Shown here piece by piece: positions 49,654-57,408 of a DNA stretch of 64,000 nucleotides. The stretch is from Cnuella takakiae. GTDB lineage: Bacteria; Bacteroidota; Bacteroidia; Chitinophagales; Chitinophagaceae. Position numbers and translations under genes: made by a program. Numbering within the stretch: the stretch's first letter is position 1; each line of letters starts with the position of its first letter. The notes under the pieces were generated by a model. The model did no database searches, was not told the origin of the DNA, and was given only the letters and a program-made list of their open reading frames with translations. Location: positions 421,783 through 485,782 of the forward strand of contig NZ_MTFE01000010.1 in assembly GCF_001953305.1 (NCBI RefSeq). Reading direction: 5' to 3'.

Positions 49654-50625
49654 TCACTTTCCCGCAAGTTTGATTCTTTCGCCTTGAATGGGTGAATAGT
49701 CTTCTTTCACGGTGCCGTTTACCAGCAGTTTATTAAAGTAACATTTCACGCCGGTGGCCACATTCATATCGGCCGTGTTTTGCACATGAAAATGCAGGTG
49801 CGGCTCCGACGAGTTGCCCGAATTGCCGCAAAGCCCCAGCAGTTGTTCCGCTTTTACTTTTTGCCCTTGCCGCACCTTGATGGTGTGTTGTTGAAAGTGG
49901 GCAAAGAACAGGTACTCCTCGCGGGCCGTTTTGATGATCACGGTATTACCCGGAACATAAATGGGGTTGAGGGTGCCGGGTGTATTGTCCGGAATGCCAT
50001 CTACTACCTGCACCACCTCGCCATCGGCGGGTGCATAAAGGGGTTTGCCAAAGGCGTAATAATCAGCATTGCTGGCTCCCTTGTTGCGATGCGACTTGCC
50101 CGCACTATCCTTTATCACCAAGTCGAAAGCATGTTGCTGGGCGGGGCTTTCTACGTGGTAGTTCTGTTCTTTGGTATCGCCGCCCCACACTACCGTCCAT
50201 TCCTCTTTAAAGGGCAGCGCCAGTGGCGACAGGTTGCGCTTCATTTTAGGCAGACTGCTTTCGGTAAATGGCCTTACCAGCAACCCGCTGATGCGGCTGC
50301 TATCGTCAACGGCAATATTGAGCGAAAACAAGGCCTTTTCAAAACGGGTTTTGTATTCGTCAAACCCGGCCCGGTGCCGCACAAATTCGCGGCTTTGTAT
50401 GGTGCCCGCCTGCTTATTCAATCCCTGCAAAAAAGCAACGGTTTTATCGGCAGGCAGGGCCTGCTTCATTTGTGCGGTGAAGAGCGCAAAGATGCTGTCG
50501 TACCGGCCTGCATTGTACAGCATTTCAAACCTTGCAGCTACCTGCTGGTTTTGAGTTTGGCTGTTTTGTGCGCTTAATATTTGGTTGGCGAACAGGCTAA
50601 TGATACAGAGCAACAGGTTGCGCAT
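49654..50625 (-). CDS. M23 family metallopeptidase
   Basis: 323 aa. Signal peptide MRNLLLCIISLFANQILSAQ, then an unusual N-terminal region with DUF3887-like fold (VAARFEMLYNAGRYDSIFALFT), then the LytM domain with zinc ligands: H..D in QQHAFDLVI (~170) and HxH in EPHLHFHVQN (~277-286). Predicted to cleave peptidoglycan cross-links or related glycine-rich peptides in the periplasm. Start at 50625 is the only one giving a signal peptide. Confidence 0.88.
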   Translation of the reverse strand: MRNLLLCIISLFANQILSAQNSQTQNQQVAARFEMLYNAGRYDSIFALFTAQMKQALPADKTVAFLQGLNKQAGTIQSREFVRHRAGFDEYKTRFEKALFSLNIAVDDSSRISGLLVRPFTESSLPKMKRNLSPLALPFKEEWTVVWGGDTKEQNYHVESPAQQHAFDLVIKDSAGKSHRNKGASNADYYAFGKPLYAPADGEVVQVVDGIPDNTPGTLNPIYVPGNTVIIKTAREEYLFFAHFQQHTIKVRQGQKVKAEQLLGLCGNSGNSSEPHLHFHVQNTADMNVATGVKCYFNKLLVNGTVKEDYSPIQGERIKLAGK

Positions 50626-50790
50626 AAAAGGTTTTGTGAGGAAAGAGGAAATAGGTTTTGTAAGATAAAAGGTGCCTGCTTGCATAGCCGTTATGATTAG
50701 GTATGCCGGCTACTGCAAGCAAGCCATCAAGGGTGCGGTACCAGCGCAGGATCACCCGCTTTTTCCGGGAATACCAATCCGCAACAGGTT

Positions 50791-51930
50791 TTATTGTTTT
50801 TCAATGGTAGCCGGCGGGTGCAGCTTCAGGTCTGCTACCAGTGGATAGTGGTCGGACAGGTCGCGTACCAGACGCTGGAACTGCATTACTGCAAAGTCCT
50901 TGCTGGTGAGGATATAATCAATGCGCAAAGTGGGCGAGATGCCGGTGAAGGTGCGGCCGATGCCGAAACCTTTTTCCAGGAAAACATCCTGCATGCCCTT
51001 GCTGATGTGGCGGTAAGTAAAGGAGTTGGGAATATCGTTGAAATCGCCAGTGAGCACCACGGGGTAAGGGCTGCGCTCCACTTGCTCCCGTACCAGTTTT
51101 GCCTGAACGGCTCTTTGCTGTCCTGCAAATTTGAGTTTACCCAAAATACCCCGCGAATTTTGCAGCAGGCTGTCATCGCGGTCCTTGATCTCTTCGATGT
51201 TTTGGTAGTCCTCGGGGCGAAACTGTACCGACTGCAGGTGAGTGGTCATCACCCGCAGGGTATCGCCTTCATGCACCACGTCGGCCATGATCAGCGCTTC
51301 GTGAATACCCGGCTTGGGAAAATAAATTTTAGCCGAATCAATGATGGGGAAACGGGAAAAAATGGCCTGCCCGAACCACTCGTCGGTCACAATCTGGTTG
51401 CCGCCAAAATAGAAATAAGGATAACCCAGTTCTTCCTGCAGGTAGCGCACATTATTGTACTGTGCTGGATTGGTGCTTTTATAAAACTCCGACATACAAA
51501 TGATATCGGGATTTTGCTTGCGTATCAGGTCCAGCATTTTCTGGCGGGTGCGGCTACCCTTATTGTCGTTGCGGTTTACCTCTATAAATCGGGCCACGTT
51601 CCAGTGCAGTACCCTGATGTTGCCGGCTTCTTTTTTATCAATAAAATCGGGCAGGGGACGCAGGGTTACAAAGCGCAGGATGCTTTGGTACCCGATGCCC
51701 ATGGCCAGCAGGGAAATAAGGATGTAGCGCGGCCCGAAGATGATCCAGAAAAAGATAAAGGCGATGAGCACCAGCAGCAGGATGGGAAAACCCAGGCCCA
51801 GGAAAGTAACCCCCCACCAGTGTTGCGGAGAGATAAAGGATCCGAAGGCGGCAACTAAAAAAAGAAGGGCAGCACCTACATGCAAAAAAAGAAAAAAGCG
51901 TTTTGCAATACGGGTAAACGAGACTGCCAT
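50791..51930 (-). CDS. Membrane endonuclease/exonuclease/phosphatase (EEP) domain protein
   Basis: 379 aa from ATG 51930. Three N-terminal hydrophobic segments (about 5-90), then an EEP domain with catalytic residues LHWNVARF (~109-116), GDFNDIPNSFTY (~293-304) and SDHYPLVADL (~360-369). The EEP fold covers nucleases, phosphatases and sphingomyelinases; membrane anchoring argues for an extracytoplasmic phosphodiesterase, substrate unknown. Lies behind the word-repeat terminators that follow the rhomboid operon. Confidence 0.82.
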   Translation of the reverse strand: MAVSFTRIAKRFFLFLHVGAALLFLVAAFGSFISPQHWWGVTFLGLGFPILLLVLIAFIFFWIIFGPRYILISLLAMGIGYQSILRFVTLRPLPDFIDKKEAGNIRVLHWNVARFIEVNRNDNKGSRTRQKMLDLIRKQNPDIICMSEFYKSTNPAQYNNVRYLQEELGYPYFYFGGNQIVTDEWFGQAIFSRFPIIDSAKIYFPKPGIHEALIMADVVHEGDTLRVMTTHLQSVQFRPEDYQNIEEIKDRDDSLLQNSRGILGKLKFAGQQRAVQAKLVREQVERSPYPVVLTGDFNDIPNSFTYRHISKGMQDVFLEKGFGIGRTFTGISPTLRIDYILTSKDFAVMQFQRLVRDLSDHYPLVADLKLHPPATIEKQ

Positions 51931-51963
51931 TGATGCAAAATAAATGAAAAGCGGCAATGGAAT

Positions 51964-52150
51964 AATGAGCTAATGAGCTAATTGGCTAATGTGCTAAAAA
52001 AGACAGGCCTCATTCGGACAGCCTTTAGCACATTAGCTCCTTATCCTATTAGCTAATTTCGATAGCTGGGCTAATATGCAAATGGGAAAAGAAAAGGCCG
52101 TCCTTGTTTGGACAGCCTTAGCATATTATCTCATTATCGCATTAGCAAAT
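51964..52150. repeat. Double 'GCTAATGTGCTAAA' word-repeat hairpin
   Basis: First unit: left words 51964-51998, ending GCTAATGTGCTAAA (51985-51998), pair with right words beginning TTTAGCACATTAGC (52024-52037) and running to 52060. Second unit: GGGCTAATATGC words from 52071 pair with GCATATTATCTC type words to 52150, with an AAGGCCGTCC/GGACAGCCTT hairpin at 52094-52119. It lies behind the rhomboid operon and likely acts as its terminator region. Confidence 0.8.
52094..52119 (-). terminator. Terminator hairpin behind rhomboid operon
   Basis: AAGGCCGTCC (52094-52103) and GGACAGCCTT (52110-52119) stem, with TTTTCTTTTCCC following on the minus strand. Inside the second word-repeat unit. Confidence 0.65.
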
Positions 52151-52152
52151 TT

Positions 52153-53082
52153 TCAGAGCAGGTCTTCGCGGCTGGCGCGGGTAAGGATTTCCCTTTCTTC
52201 ATCACTCAGCGAGCCATAGCCCTTCTGGTTGATCTTGTCGAGGATATCATCAATACGCTGCTGGGTAACATTGGAAGTTTTCTTGAAAGGCTTTACACTG
52301 CTTTTATAAAACAACTGAGTTTTTACTTCCTTTCCTTTTGCCGGCTTGTCGGGGTTGAACAGGTTATTGATCCAGTCGTAAAAATTATTCATCCAGGTAC
52401 TCCAGTCATAACCTTTGCGCAGCAAACCAACCAGCACAAAACCCGTACCGGCACCTGCCAGGTGGGCGATGTGGCCACCGGCATTGTTGTAAGGTATGGT
52501 AGCCAGGTCGATGATGACAAAGATGAGGGTGAGCACCCACAGCGGAATACCGCCGTTCAGCAAGGGGAAGATGCGGTAGTTGGGCGCCAGCACCGTGGTG
52601 GCAATGGCAATGGCCATCACGCCAGCCGATGCACCAAGGGCGCTTGAAGCAGCCAGGTTTTCGCGCAGGGGCGGCAGCAGGTTGCAGGCCAGCATATAGG
52701 CTGCCGCACCCGCTAGGGCACCATAAATAAAAATGGGAATCAGCTTACGGTTGCCTGCCAGGTCCTGGAGGATATAGCCAAAAGCCCAGAGCCAAAGCAT
52801 ATTGGCAATGATATGCCATACGCTGTCGTGTACGATGAAGTGGGTGAGCAGGGTCCAGGGGCGGGTAATAAACACCTGAAGCGATGCAGGCAGGGCCACC
52901 CAGTCCAGTACATTATCCTGGTAGATTAGCACACCCTCCTTTCCGTAGGTGAAATAATAGACAACCTTGATGAAGGCCAGGAGGATGAATACCACCAGGT
53001 TCACGGCAATCAGCATGACCAATGAGTTACCGTCATGACCCACTGTCAGCCTGCTTCTGTTTTGTTCTCGGTAAAAGCTCAT
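52153..53082 (-). CDS. Rhomboid intramembrane serine protease with C-terminal extension
   Basis: 309 aa. Six-helix rhomboid core, HxxxN in HIIANMLWLW, catalytic Ser in ALGASAGVMAI (the usual GxSG appears as GASAG) and His in GHIAHLAGAG (~220). The hydrophilic C-terminus (~255-309) ends SLSDEEREILTRASREDLL, a helical motif found in many Bacteroidota rhomboids. It cleaves transmembrane segments of unknown substrates. Second gene of the rlmD-rhomboid-rhomboid run, 35 bp after the first rhomboid. Confidence 0.9.
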   Translation of the reverse strand: MSFYREQNRSRLTVGHDGNSLVMLIAVNLVVFILLAFIKVVYYFTYGKEGVLIYQDNVLDWVALPASLQVFITRPWTLLTHFIVHDSVWHIIANMLWLWAFGYILQDLAGNRKLIPIFIYGALAGAAAYMLACNLLPPLRENLAASSALGASAGVMAIAIATTVLAPNYRIFPLLNGGIPLWVLTLIFVIIDLATIPYNNAGGHIAHLAGAGTGFVLVGLLRKGYDWSTWMNNFYDWINNLFNPDKPAKGKEVKTQLFYKSSVKPFKKTSNVTQQRIDDILDKINQKGYGSLSDEEREILTRASREDLL

Positions 53083-53117
53083 GATAGCATTAAAGTTACA
53101 AGAAAGCGTAAATTATT

Positions 53118-53735
53118 TTAATAAAAACGGCTCCTGCTCCGGTTCCAATTCCATACCATGATGGCACCGGTAAGCGCACCGCCAAGGTGTGCAAAATGGG
53201 CGATATTATCCGTACCCTGTATGCCGCCAAAAAGATCAAATCCAATCAGGATCAGCATGGCCCATTTGGCCTTAATAGGCACCGGAACAAACAAAAACAT
53301 CAGCTCGGTATTGGGAAACAAAAGCGCAAAAGCCACGAAGATACCCATTACCGCACCCGAAGCACCCACCGCAGGCGCACCATCGCCCGAAGCGTACTGA
53401 ATGAGCAGGTGCAACACGGCAGCGCCCACACCACACATCATGTAAAACGCTAAAAAACGCTTGCCGCCCCAAATATTTTCCAGCTGCCGGCCAAACATGT
53501 AGAGCGCAAACATGTTGAACAGGATATGAAACAACCCGCCATGGGTGAACATATGGGTCAATATCTGGTAAGAACTAAAGTAAGGATGGTCCAGCGGGTA
53601 CAGCATCAGCAGCCTCGTAAGCCCAATACTGGGGTCGAGCAGCGTTTGCGCAATGAATACCACTACGTTGATGATGATCAGTGTTTTTACCACCGGCGGA
53701 AAACCCTCTGTACTGTAAGATCTGAAATTGCTCAT
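53118..53735 (-). CDS. Rhomboid intramembrane serine protease (short)
   Basis: 205 aa, compact six-helix form. HILFNMFALYMFG (HxxxN, ~71), GASGAVMG with catalytic Ser (~125), and AHFAHLGGALTG with catalytic His (~180). All residues of the Ser-His dyad are present. The ATG overlaps the rlmD stop by 4 bp (ATGA), so translation is coupled. Together with the next gene it forms a tandem rhomboid pair; the two are not recent duplicates (length and loop differences). Confidence 0.92.
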   Translation of the reverse strand: MSNFRSYSTEGFPPVVKTLIIINVVVFIAQTLLDPSIGLTRLLMLYPLDHPYFSSYQILTHMFTHGGLFHILFNMFALYMFGRQLENIWGGKRFLAFYMMCGVGAAVLHLLIQYASGDGAPAVGASGAVMGIFVAFALLFPNTELMFLFVPVPIKAKWAMLILIGFDLFGGIQGTDNIAHFAHLGGALTGAIMVWNWNRSRSRFY

Positions 53736-55234
53736 GGGTTCTTACTCCTTAGCTTTAGTTGTACCACGTTCTCGATGTGGTGGGTATGGGGAAACATATC
53801 TACGGGTTGCACCTTGGTCACCGCATATTTGGCATCCAGCAGTGCCAGGTCGCGGGCCTGCGTTGCCGGGTTGCAGCTTACATACACCACCGTGGGTGCT
53901 TCCATCTCCAAAATCTTATGTACCAGCTTTTCGTGCATGCCTGCCCTTGGCGGGTCGGTTATGATGACATCGGGGCGGCCATGCTCGGTAAAGAAGGCGT
54001 CGTTGCACACATCAATCACATCGCCACTAAAAAACACCCCATGATCAATACCGTTCAATTGGGCGTTTTCTTTTGCATCTTCAATGGCTGCTTCCACCAC
54101 TTCCACGCCAACAATCTTTTTGGCGCCGCGGCTGCAGAAGATACCAATGGAACCCGTACCGCAATACAGGTCGTACACTACCTGGCTGCCATCGAGCTCC
54201 GCGAAGTCACGGGTGATCTGGTACAGCTTTTCGCCCTGGCGGCTGTTGGTCTGGAAAAAGGATTTGGGACCGATCTTAAACCGGAAGTCTTCCAGCATTT
54301 CCTCCACATACCCCTTACCCTTGTACACCAGCGGGTTTTGATCAAACAGGGAGTCGTTCCATTTCAGGTTGATGGTGTATAGCAGCGTGGTGATCTGCGG
54401 AAAGGAAGCAACCAGCCATTCCAGCAGGGGCATCAGCTTTTTCTTGTTGTCCTCGCCCACCACCAGGTTTACCATCACCTCGCCGGTGGTGGTAATGCGT
54501 ACTTGCATGGTGCGCAGCATGCCCTGGTGCGAGCGGATATCGTAAAAGGAAATGCCATTATCAAGGGCATACTGCCGGATGGCATTGCGTATTTCGTTGG
54601 TAGGCTCGGGCTGCAGCCAGCATTTTTCAATGTGCACCACCTTGTCGAAGAAACCCTTGGCGTGAAAACCCAAAGCCCCTGGGCCATGGTCGGTTTGTGG
54701 CCTTTGTGGTTTTTCGCTGGAGTAAGTAACGCCATTGGGGGCACCGGGGGTGATGTGTTCGTACACACCGCCCTTCAGCATCCGGGGGCGTGCAGGCGGC
54801 TTGGCCTCGGTGTACTCCTTGGTGCTAAACGTATATTCCAGCTTGTTGCGGTAAAAACGGGTTTCGCCGGCACCGGCAATGGGAATGAAAGGGGGCAGTT
54901 CCACCTTGCCAATCCGTTTTAATACTTCTTCTACCTGGCGGTGTTTGCTCTGGAGCTGCTTTTCGTAAGGCAGCATCTGCCACTGGCAGCCGCCGCATAC
55001 GCCGAAATGTTGGCAGAAAGGCTCTACGCGGTCTTTGGAGTATGCATGAAAATGAAGGGCATGACCTTCGGCCCAGTCCTTTTTGGACTTGCCCAACCGC
55101 ACATCTACCACGTCGCCGGGAACGGCGCCTTCAATAAAAATGACTTTACCCTCCACGCGGGCCAGGGCTTTTCCTTCTGCGGCGTAGTCTTCCACCAGCA
55201 GTTTTTCCAGTACTATGTTTTGCTTTTTCCTCAC
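53732..55234 (-). CDS. rlmD: 23S rRNA (uracil-1939-C5)-methyltransferase RlmD
   Basis: 500 aa. N-terminal TRAM domain (VEDYAAEGKALARVEGKVIFIEGAVPGDVV), the [4Fe-4S] cysteines in CQHFGVCGGCQWQ (~75-87) plus a later Cys, SAM motif VYDLYCGTGSIGIF (~358) and catalytic Cys in VVYVSCNPATQARDL (~460). The frame opens at 55267, but GTG 55234 gives a natural N-terminus and lies 5 bases after a -7 box. The RumA-type protein family also includes RlmC, so the exact uridine is by homology. First gene of the rhomboid operon. Confidence 0.9.
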   Translation of the reverse strand: MRKKQNIVLEKLLVEDYAAEGKALARVEGKVIFIEGAVPGDVVDVRLGKSKKDWAEGHALHFHAYSKDRVEPFCQHFGVCGGCQWQMLPYEKQLQSKHRQVEEVLKRIGKVELPPFIPIAGAGETRFYRNKLEYTFSTKEYTEAKPPARPRMLKGGVYEHITPGAPNGVTYSSEKPQRPQTDHGPGALGFHAKGFFDKVVHIEKCWLQPEPTNEIRNAIRQYALDNGISFYDIRSHQGMLRTMQVRITTTGEVMVNLVVGEDNKKKLMPLLEWLVASFPQITTLLYTINLKWNDSLFDQNPLVYKGKGYVEEMLEDFRFKIGPKSFFQTNSRQGEKLYQITRDFAELDGSQVVYDLYCGTGSIGIFCSRGAKKIVGVEVVEAAIEDAKENAQLNGIDHGVFFSGDVIDVCNDAFFTEHGRPDVIITDPPRAGMHEKLVHKILEMEAPTVVYVSCNPATQARDLALLDAKYAVTKVQPVDMFPHTHHIENVVQLKLRSKNP

Positions 55235-55239
55235 GGCGC

Positions 55240-55247
55240 CAAAAGTA
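55240..55247 (-). promoter_or_regulatory. -7 box for rlmD
   Basis: TACTTTTG on the minus strand, 5 bases before the GTG start at 55234, fits TAnnTTTG and implies a very short leader. Confidence 0.5.
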
Positions 55248-55375
55248 CACCCTTTGCAGCAAGGCACCCGGCGACGCTTGTTGGCTTTAGGACGAAACTA
55301 ACAAGACCTTTACCGCAGGGCTGCATGCATGCCTTATTTTTACGAAACGGGAGGAGTCGCTTGAGCGGTTTCAGA

Positions 55376-55440
55376 AGTTCAATGGGTTCAATGGGTTCAA
55401 TAAGTTTGATGGGTTTGATGAATCCAATGGATTTCAGAAG
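55376..55440. repeat. 'GGGTTCAATGGGTTCAATAAG' word run
   Basis: Tandem degenerate 9-nt units (GGTTCAATG, GGTTCAATA, AGTTTGATG, GGTTTGATG, AATCCAATG). Single arm only. Upstream of the nested palindrome. Confidence 0.65.
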
Positions 55441-55502
55441 TTTCAAAAGCTGCCTTATTACCGTTGTGGCAATTAGGTGAAACTGTTGGCTTGTAGGCAA
55501 CA

Positions 55503-55684
55503 GAGCCCGTAGGGCTCCAATATGAATAGCCGCCGGTGCAACCGGCGGTAAAAAGACCGAATGGATAATGATACACCAAACCCCATCGGGGTTGAATATT
55601 GATTTGTTGTTCAACCCCGATGGGGTTGGGCATGAAAAGATGGCGGATGATTACCGGTTCCGCCGGTTGCACCGGCGGCTATTT
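55503..55684. repeat. Nested palindromic element in the largest gap
   Basis: Three palindromes in 180 bp. A small one, GAGCCC-GTA-GGGCTC, is at 55503-55517. An outer pair (55525-55548, 55660-55684) is a perfect 24-nt inverted repeat, each arm also self-complementary (CCGCCGGT..ACCGGCGG). An inner perfect 18-bp pair AACCCCATCGGGGTTGAA (55579-55596) and complement (55610-55627). It lies between divergent genes rather than at gene ends. No gene is visible in 55235-55789. Confidence 0.85.
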
Positions 55685-55789
55685 AAATTGAAATCCTAAC
55701 GGGCTGCTGCAACTGGTAACGCAATACCTATCTTGAAATATAAAAGTGAATACGCTCTTCAGGGAGCCACATATCAATAACCGCATTCC

Positions 55790-57247
55790 ATGAAGCAACT
55801 TGCATCATTCCTTCTTTTACTGAGCGCCACAACAGGTTTTGCGCAAACAAAACCTGCAGCCAAACCCGCCGCAGCGCCATCAGGCTTTGAAATAAAGGTT
55901 ACCCTCAAGCCATTCAAAAATCAGTGGATCTACCTGGGTCATTATTATGGCAAGCAGCTGCCCATCATCGATTCGGTAAAGCTGGACGCCAACAGCCAGG
56001 GTACTTTTAAAGGCACCAAAAAGCTGGGGGGCGGTATCTACCTGGTGGGCTTCCCCGACAGGGCCCGCAACTTTGAAATGCTGGTGGATCAAAACCAGCG
56101 CTTTTCTGTTGAAGCCGATACCCTCGACCTGGGCAGGATTGTATTTAAGGGCTCGCCCGAAAACGAAGCCTTCCTCGCTTACCAGGATGCCATGGGCCGC
56201 AGCGGCCGCGCCATTGATGCACTGATGCGCGAACGCCAGGGCAAGCCCGCAGCAGATTCCATCCGCATCACGGGCGAGATCGCGAAGATGCAGGAAGCCG
56301 TTAAGGATTACCGCAACGCCGCCATCCAGAATGACCCCAATGGTATCCTGGCAGCCTTGCTCCAGGCCATGAAAGAACCCGAAGTGCCGCAGAACAGTCC
56401 CGAGGCAGCCAAGGACACCCTCTTTGCCTACAAATACTACAAGGCGCATTATTGGGATGGCGTTAATTTCTGGGACGAGCGGCTGGCCCGCACGCCCTTC
56501 TTCGAAAACCGCCTCGACCGCTATTTCGAAAGGCTGGTATACCCCGTTGCCGATTCGGTGAACAAAGAAATTGACCGGATGATGGGATTTGCTTCCATCA
56601 ACGAGGAGATGCAGAAGTTCCTGCTGCTGAAATTCATCAACCGCTATTACAACCAGCAGTACATGTGGGAAGACGCGGTGTTTGTACACCTGTTTGAAAA
56701 ATACCTGGCGCAGAAAACCTATCCCTGGATGACCGAGCAGGGCAAGAAAATGATCACCGACCGGGCCTATAGCCTGATGGCCAACCTCACCGGCAACCCC
56801 GCTGCCGACATCGATCTGCCCGGGCTTGATGGCAAAAACAAAAAGCTTTACGACCTCAAGGCGCCCTATGTGCTGGTAGCCATCTACGATCCTACCTGCG
56901 GGCACTGCAAGGAAGTGATGCCTCGCGTGGACAGCCTGTACCGTAGCAAGTGGAAAGCCCAGGGGCTCCAGCTTTTTGGCATGGCAAAAGAAACCGAAGG
57001 CACCAAAGAGAACTGGACCAAATTCATCAAGGATTATAAATTGGCCGACTGGACGCATGTGTATTACAGCACCGCCATGGAAAAGGCCCGCGTGGATGCC
57101 GGTACCCCCAGCTACTCGCAGCTGTACGATGTGCAAAGCTTTCCTACCCTTTATTTATTAGACAAAGACAAGCGGATCATCGCCAAAAAAGTAACCGAGA
57201 AACAGGTGGACGAGATACTGGATTACCGGAAAAAAGAAGGGAAGTAA
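55790..57247 (+). CDS. Thioredoxin-fold protein with DUF4369 and DUF5106-like domains
   Basis: 485 aa. Signal peptide MKQLASFLLLLSATTGFAQ, a DUF4369-like N-terminal domain (KVTLKPFKNQWIYLGHYYGKQLPIIDSVKLD, ~40-130), a middle helical DUF5106-like region (~150-330), and a TlpA-like thioredoxin domain with active site CGHC in YDPTCGHCKEVMP (~367). Bacteroidota use such exported proteins as redox helpers in the periplasm; the client is unknown. Only one Cys pair is needed and present. Confidence 0.87.
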   Translation: MKQLASFLLLLSATTGFAQTKPAAKPAAAPSGFEIKVTLKPFKNQWIYLGHYYGKQLPIIDSVKLDANSQGTFKGTKKLGGGIYLVGFPDRARNFEMLVDQNQRFSVEADTLDLGRIVFKGSPENEAFLAYQDAMGRSGRAIDALMRERQGKPAADSIRITGEIAKMQEAVKDYRNAAIQNDPNGILAALLQAMKEPEVPQNSPEAAKDTLFAYKYYKAHYWDGVNFWDERLARTPFFENRLDRYFERLVYPVADSVNKEIDRMMGFASINEEMQKFLLLKFINRYYNQQYMWEDAVFVHLFEKYLAQKTYPWMTEQGKKMITDRAYSLMANLTGNPAADIDLPGLDGKNKKLYDLKAPYVLVAIYDPTCGHCKEVMPRVDSLYRSKWKAQGLQLFGMAKETEGTKENWTKFIKDYKLADWTHVYYSTAMEKARVDAGTPSYSQLYDVQSFPTLYLLDKDKRIIAKKVTEKQVDEILDYRKKEGK

Positions 57248-57289
57248 AGGCAATGTGATAATGAGCCAATGTGATAATGTGCTAAAACG
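57248..57289. repeat. 'GATAATGAGCCAATGTG' word run
   Basis: AATGTGATAATGAGCCAATG then TGATAATGTGCTAAA: same family as 40735-40795 and 51964-52150, right behind the stop codon at 57245-57247. Confidence 0.6.
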
Positions 57290-57294
57290 AAAGG

Positions 57295-57385
57295 GATTAT
57301 TGATTACTTATTATTGATTATTGGAAGGGCGAAGTAGTAATCTTATTGATCGGGATAAATAATCAGTAATCAATAATCAATAATC
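57295..57385. repeat. Inverted 'GATTATTGATTA' word repeat
   Basis: Left arm 57295-57322 (GATTATTGATTACTTATTAT, TGATTATT) and right arm 57358-57385 (AATAATCAGTAATCAATAAT, CAATAATC) are imperfect reverse complements over 28 nt with a 35-bp centre. It lies 23 bp upstream of the parvulin gene. Confidence 0.8.
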
Positions 57386-57408
57386 TTGTCCCACACGATA
57401 CCACCATC

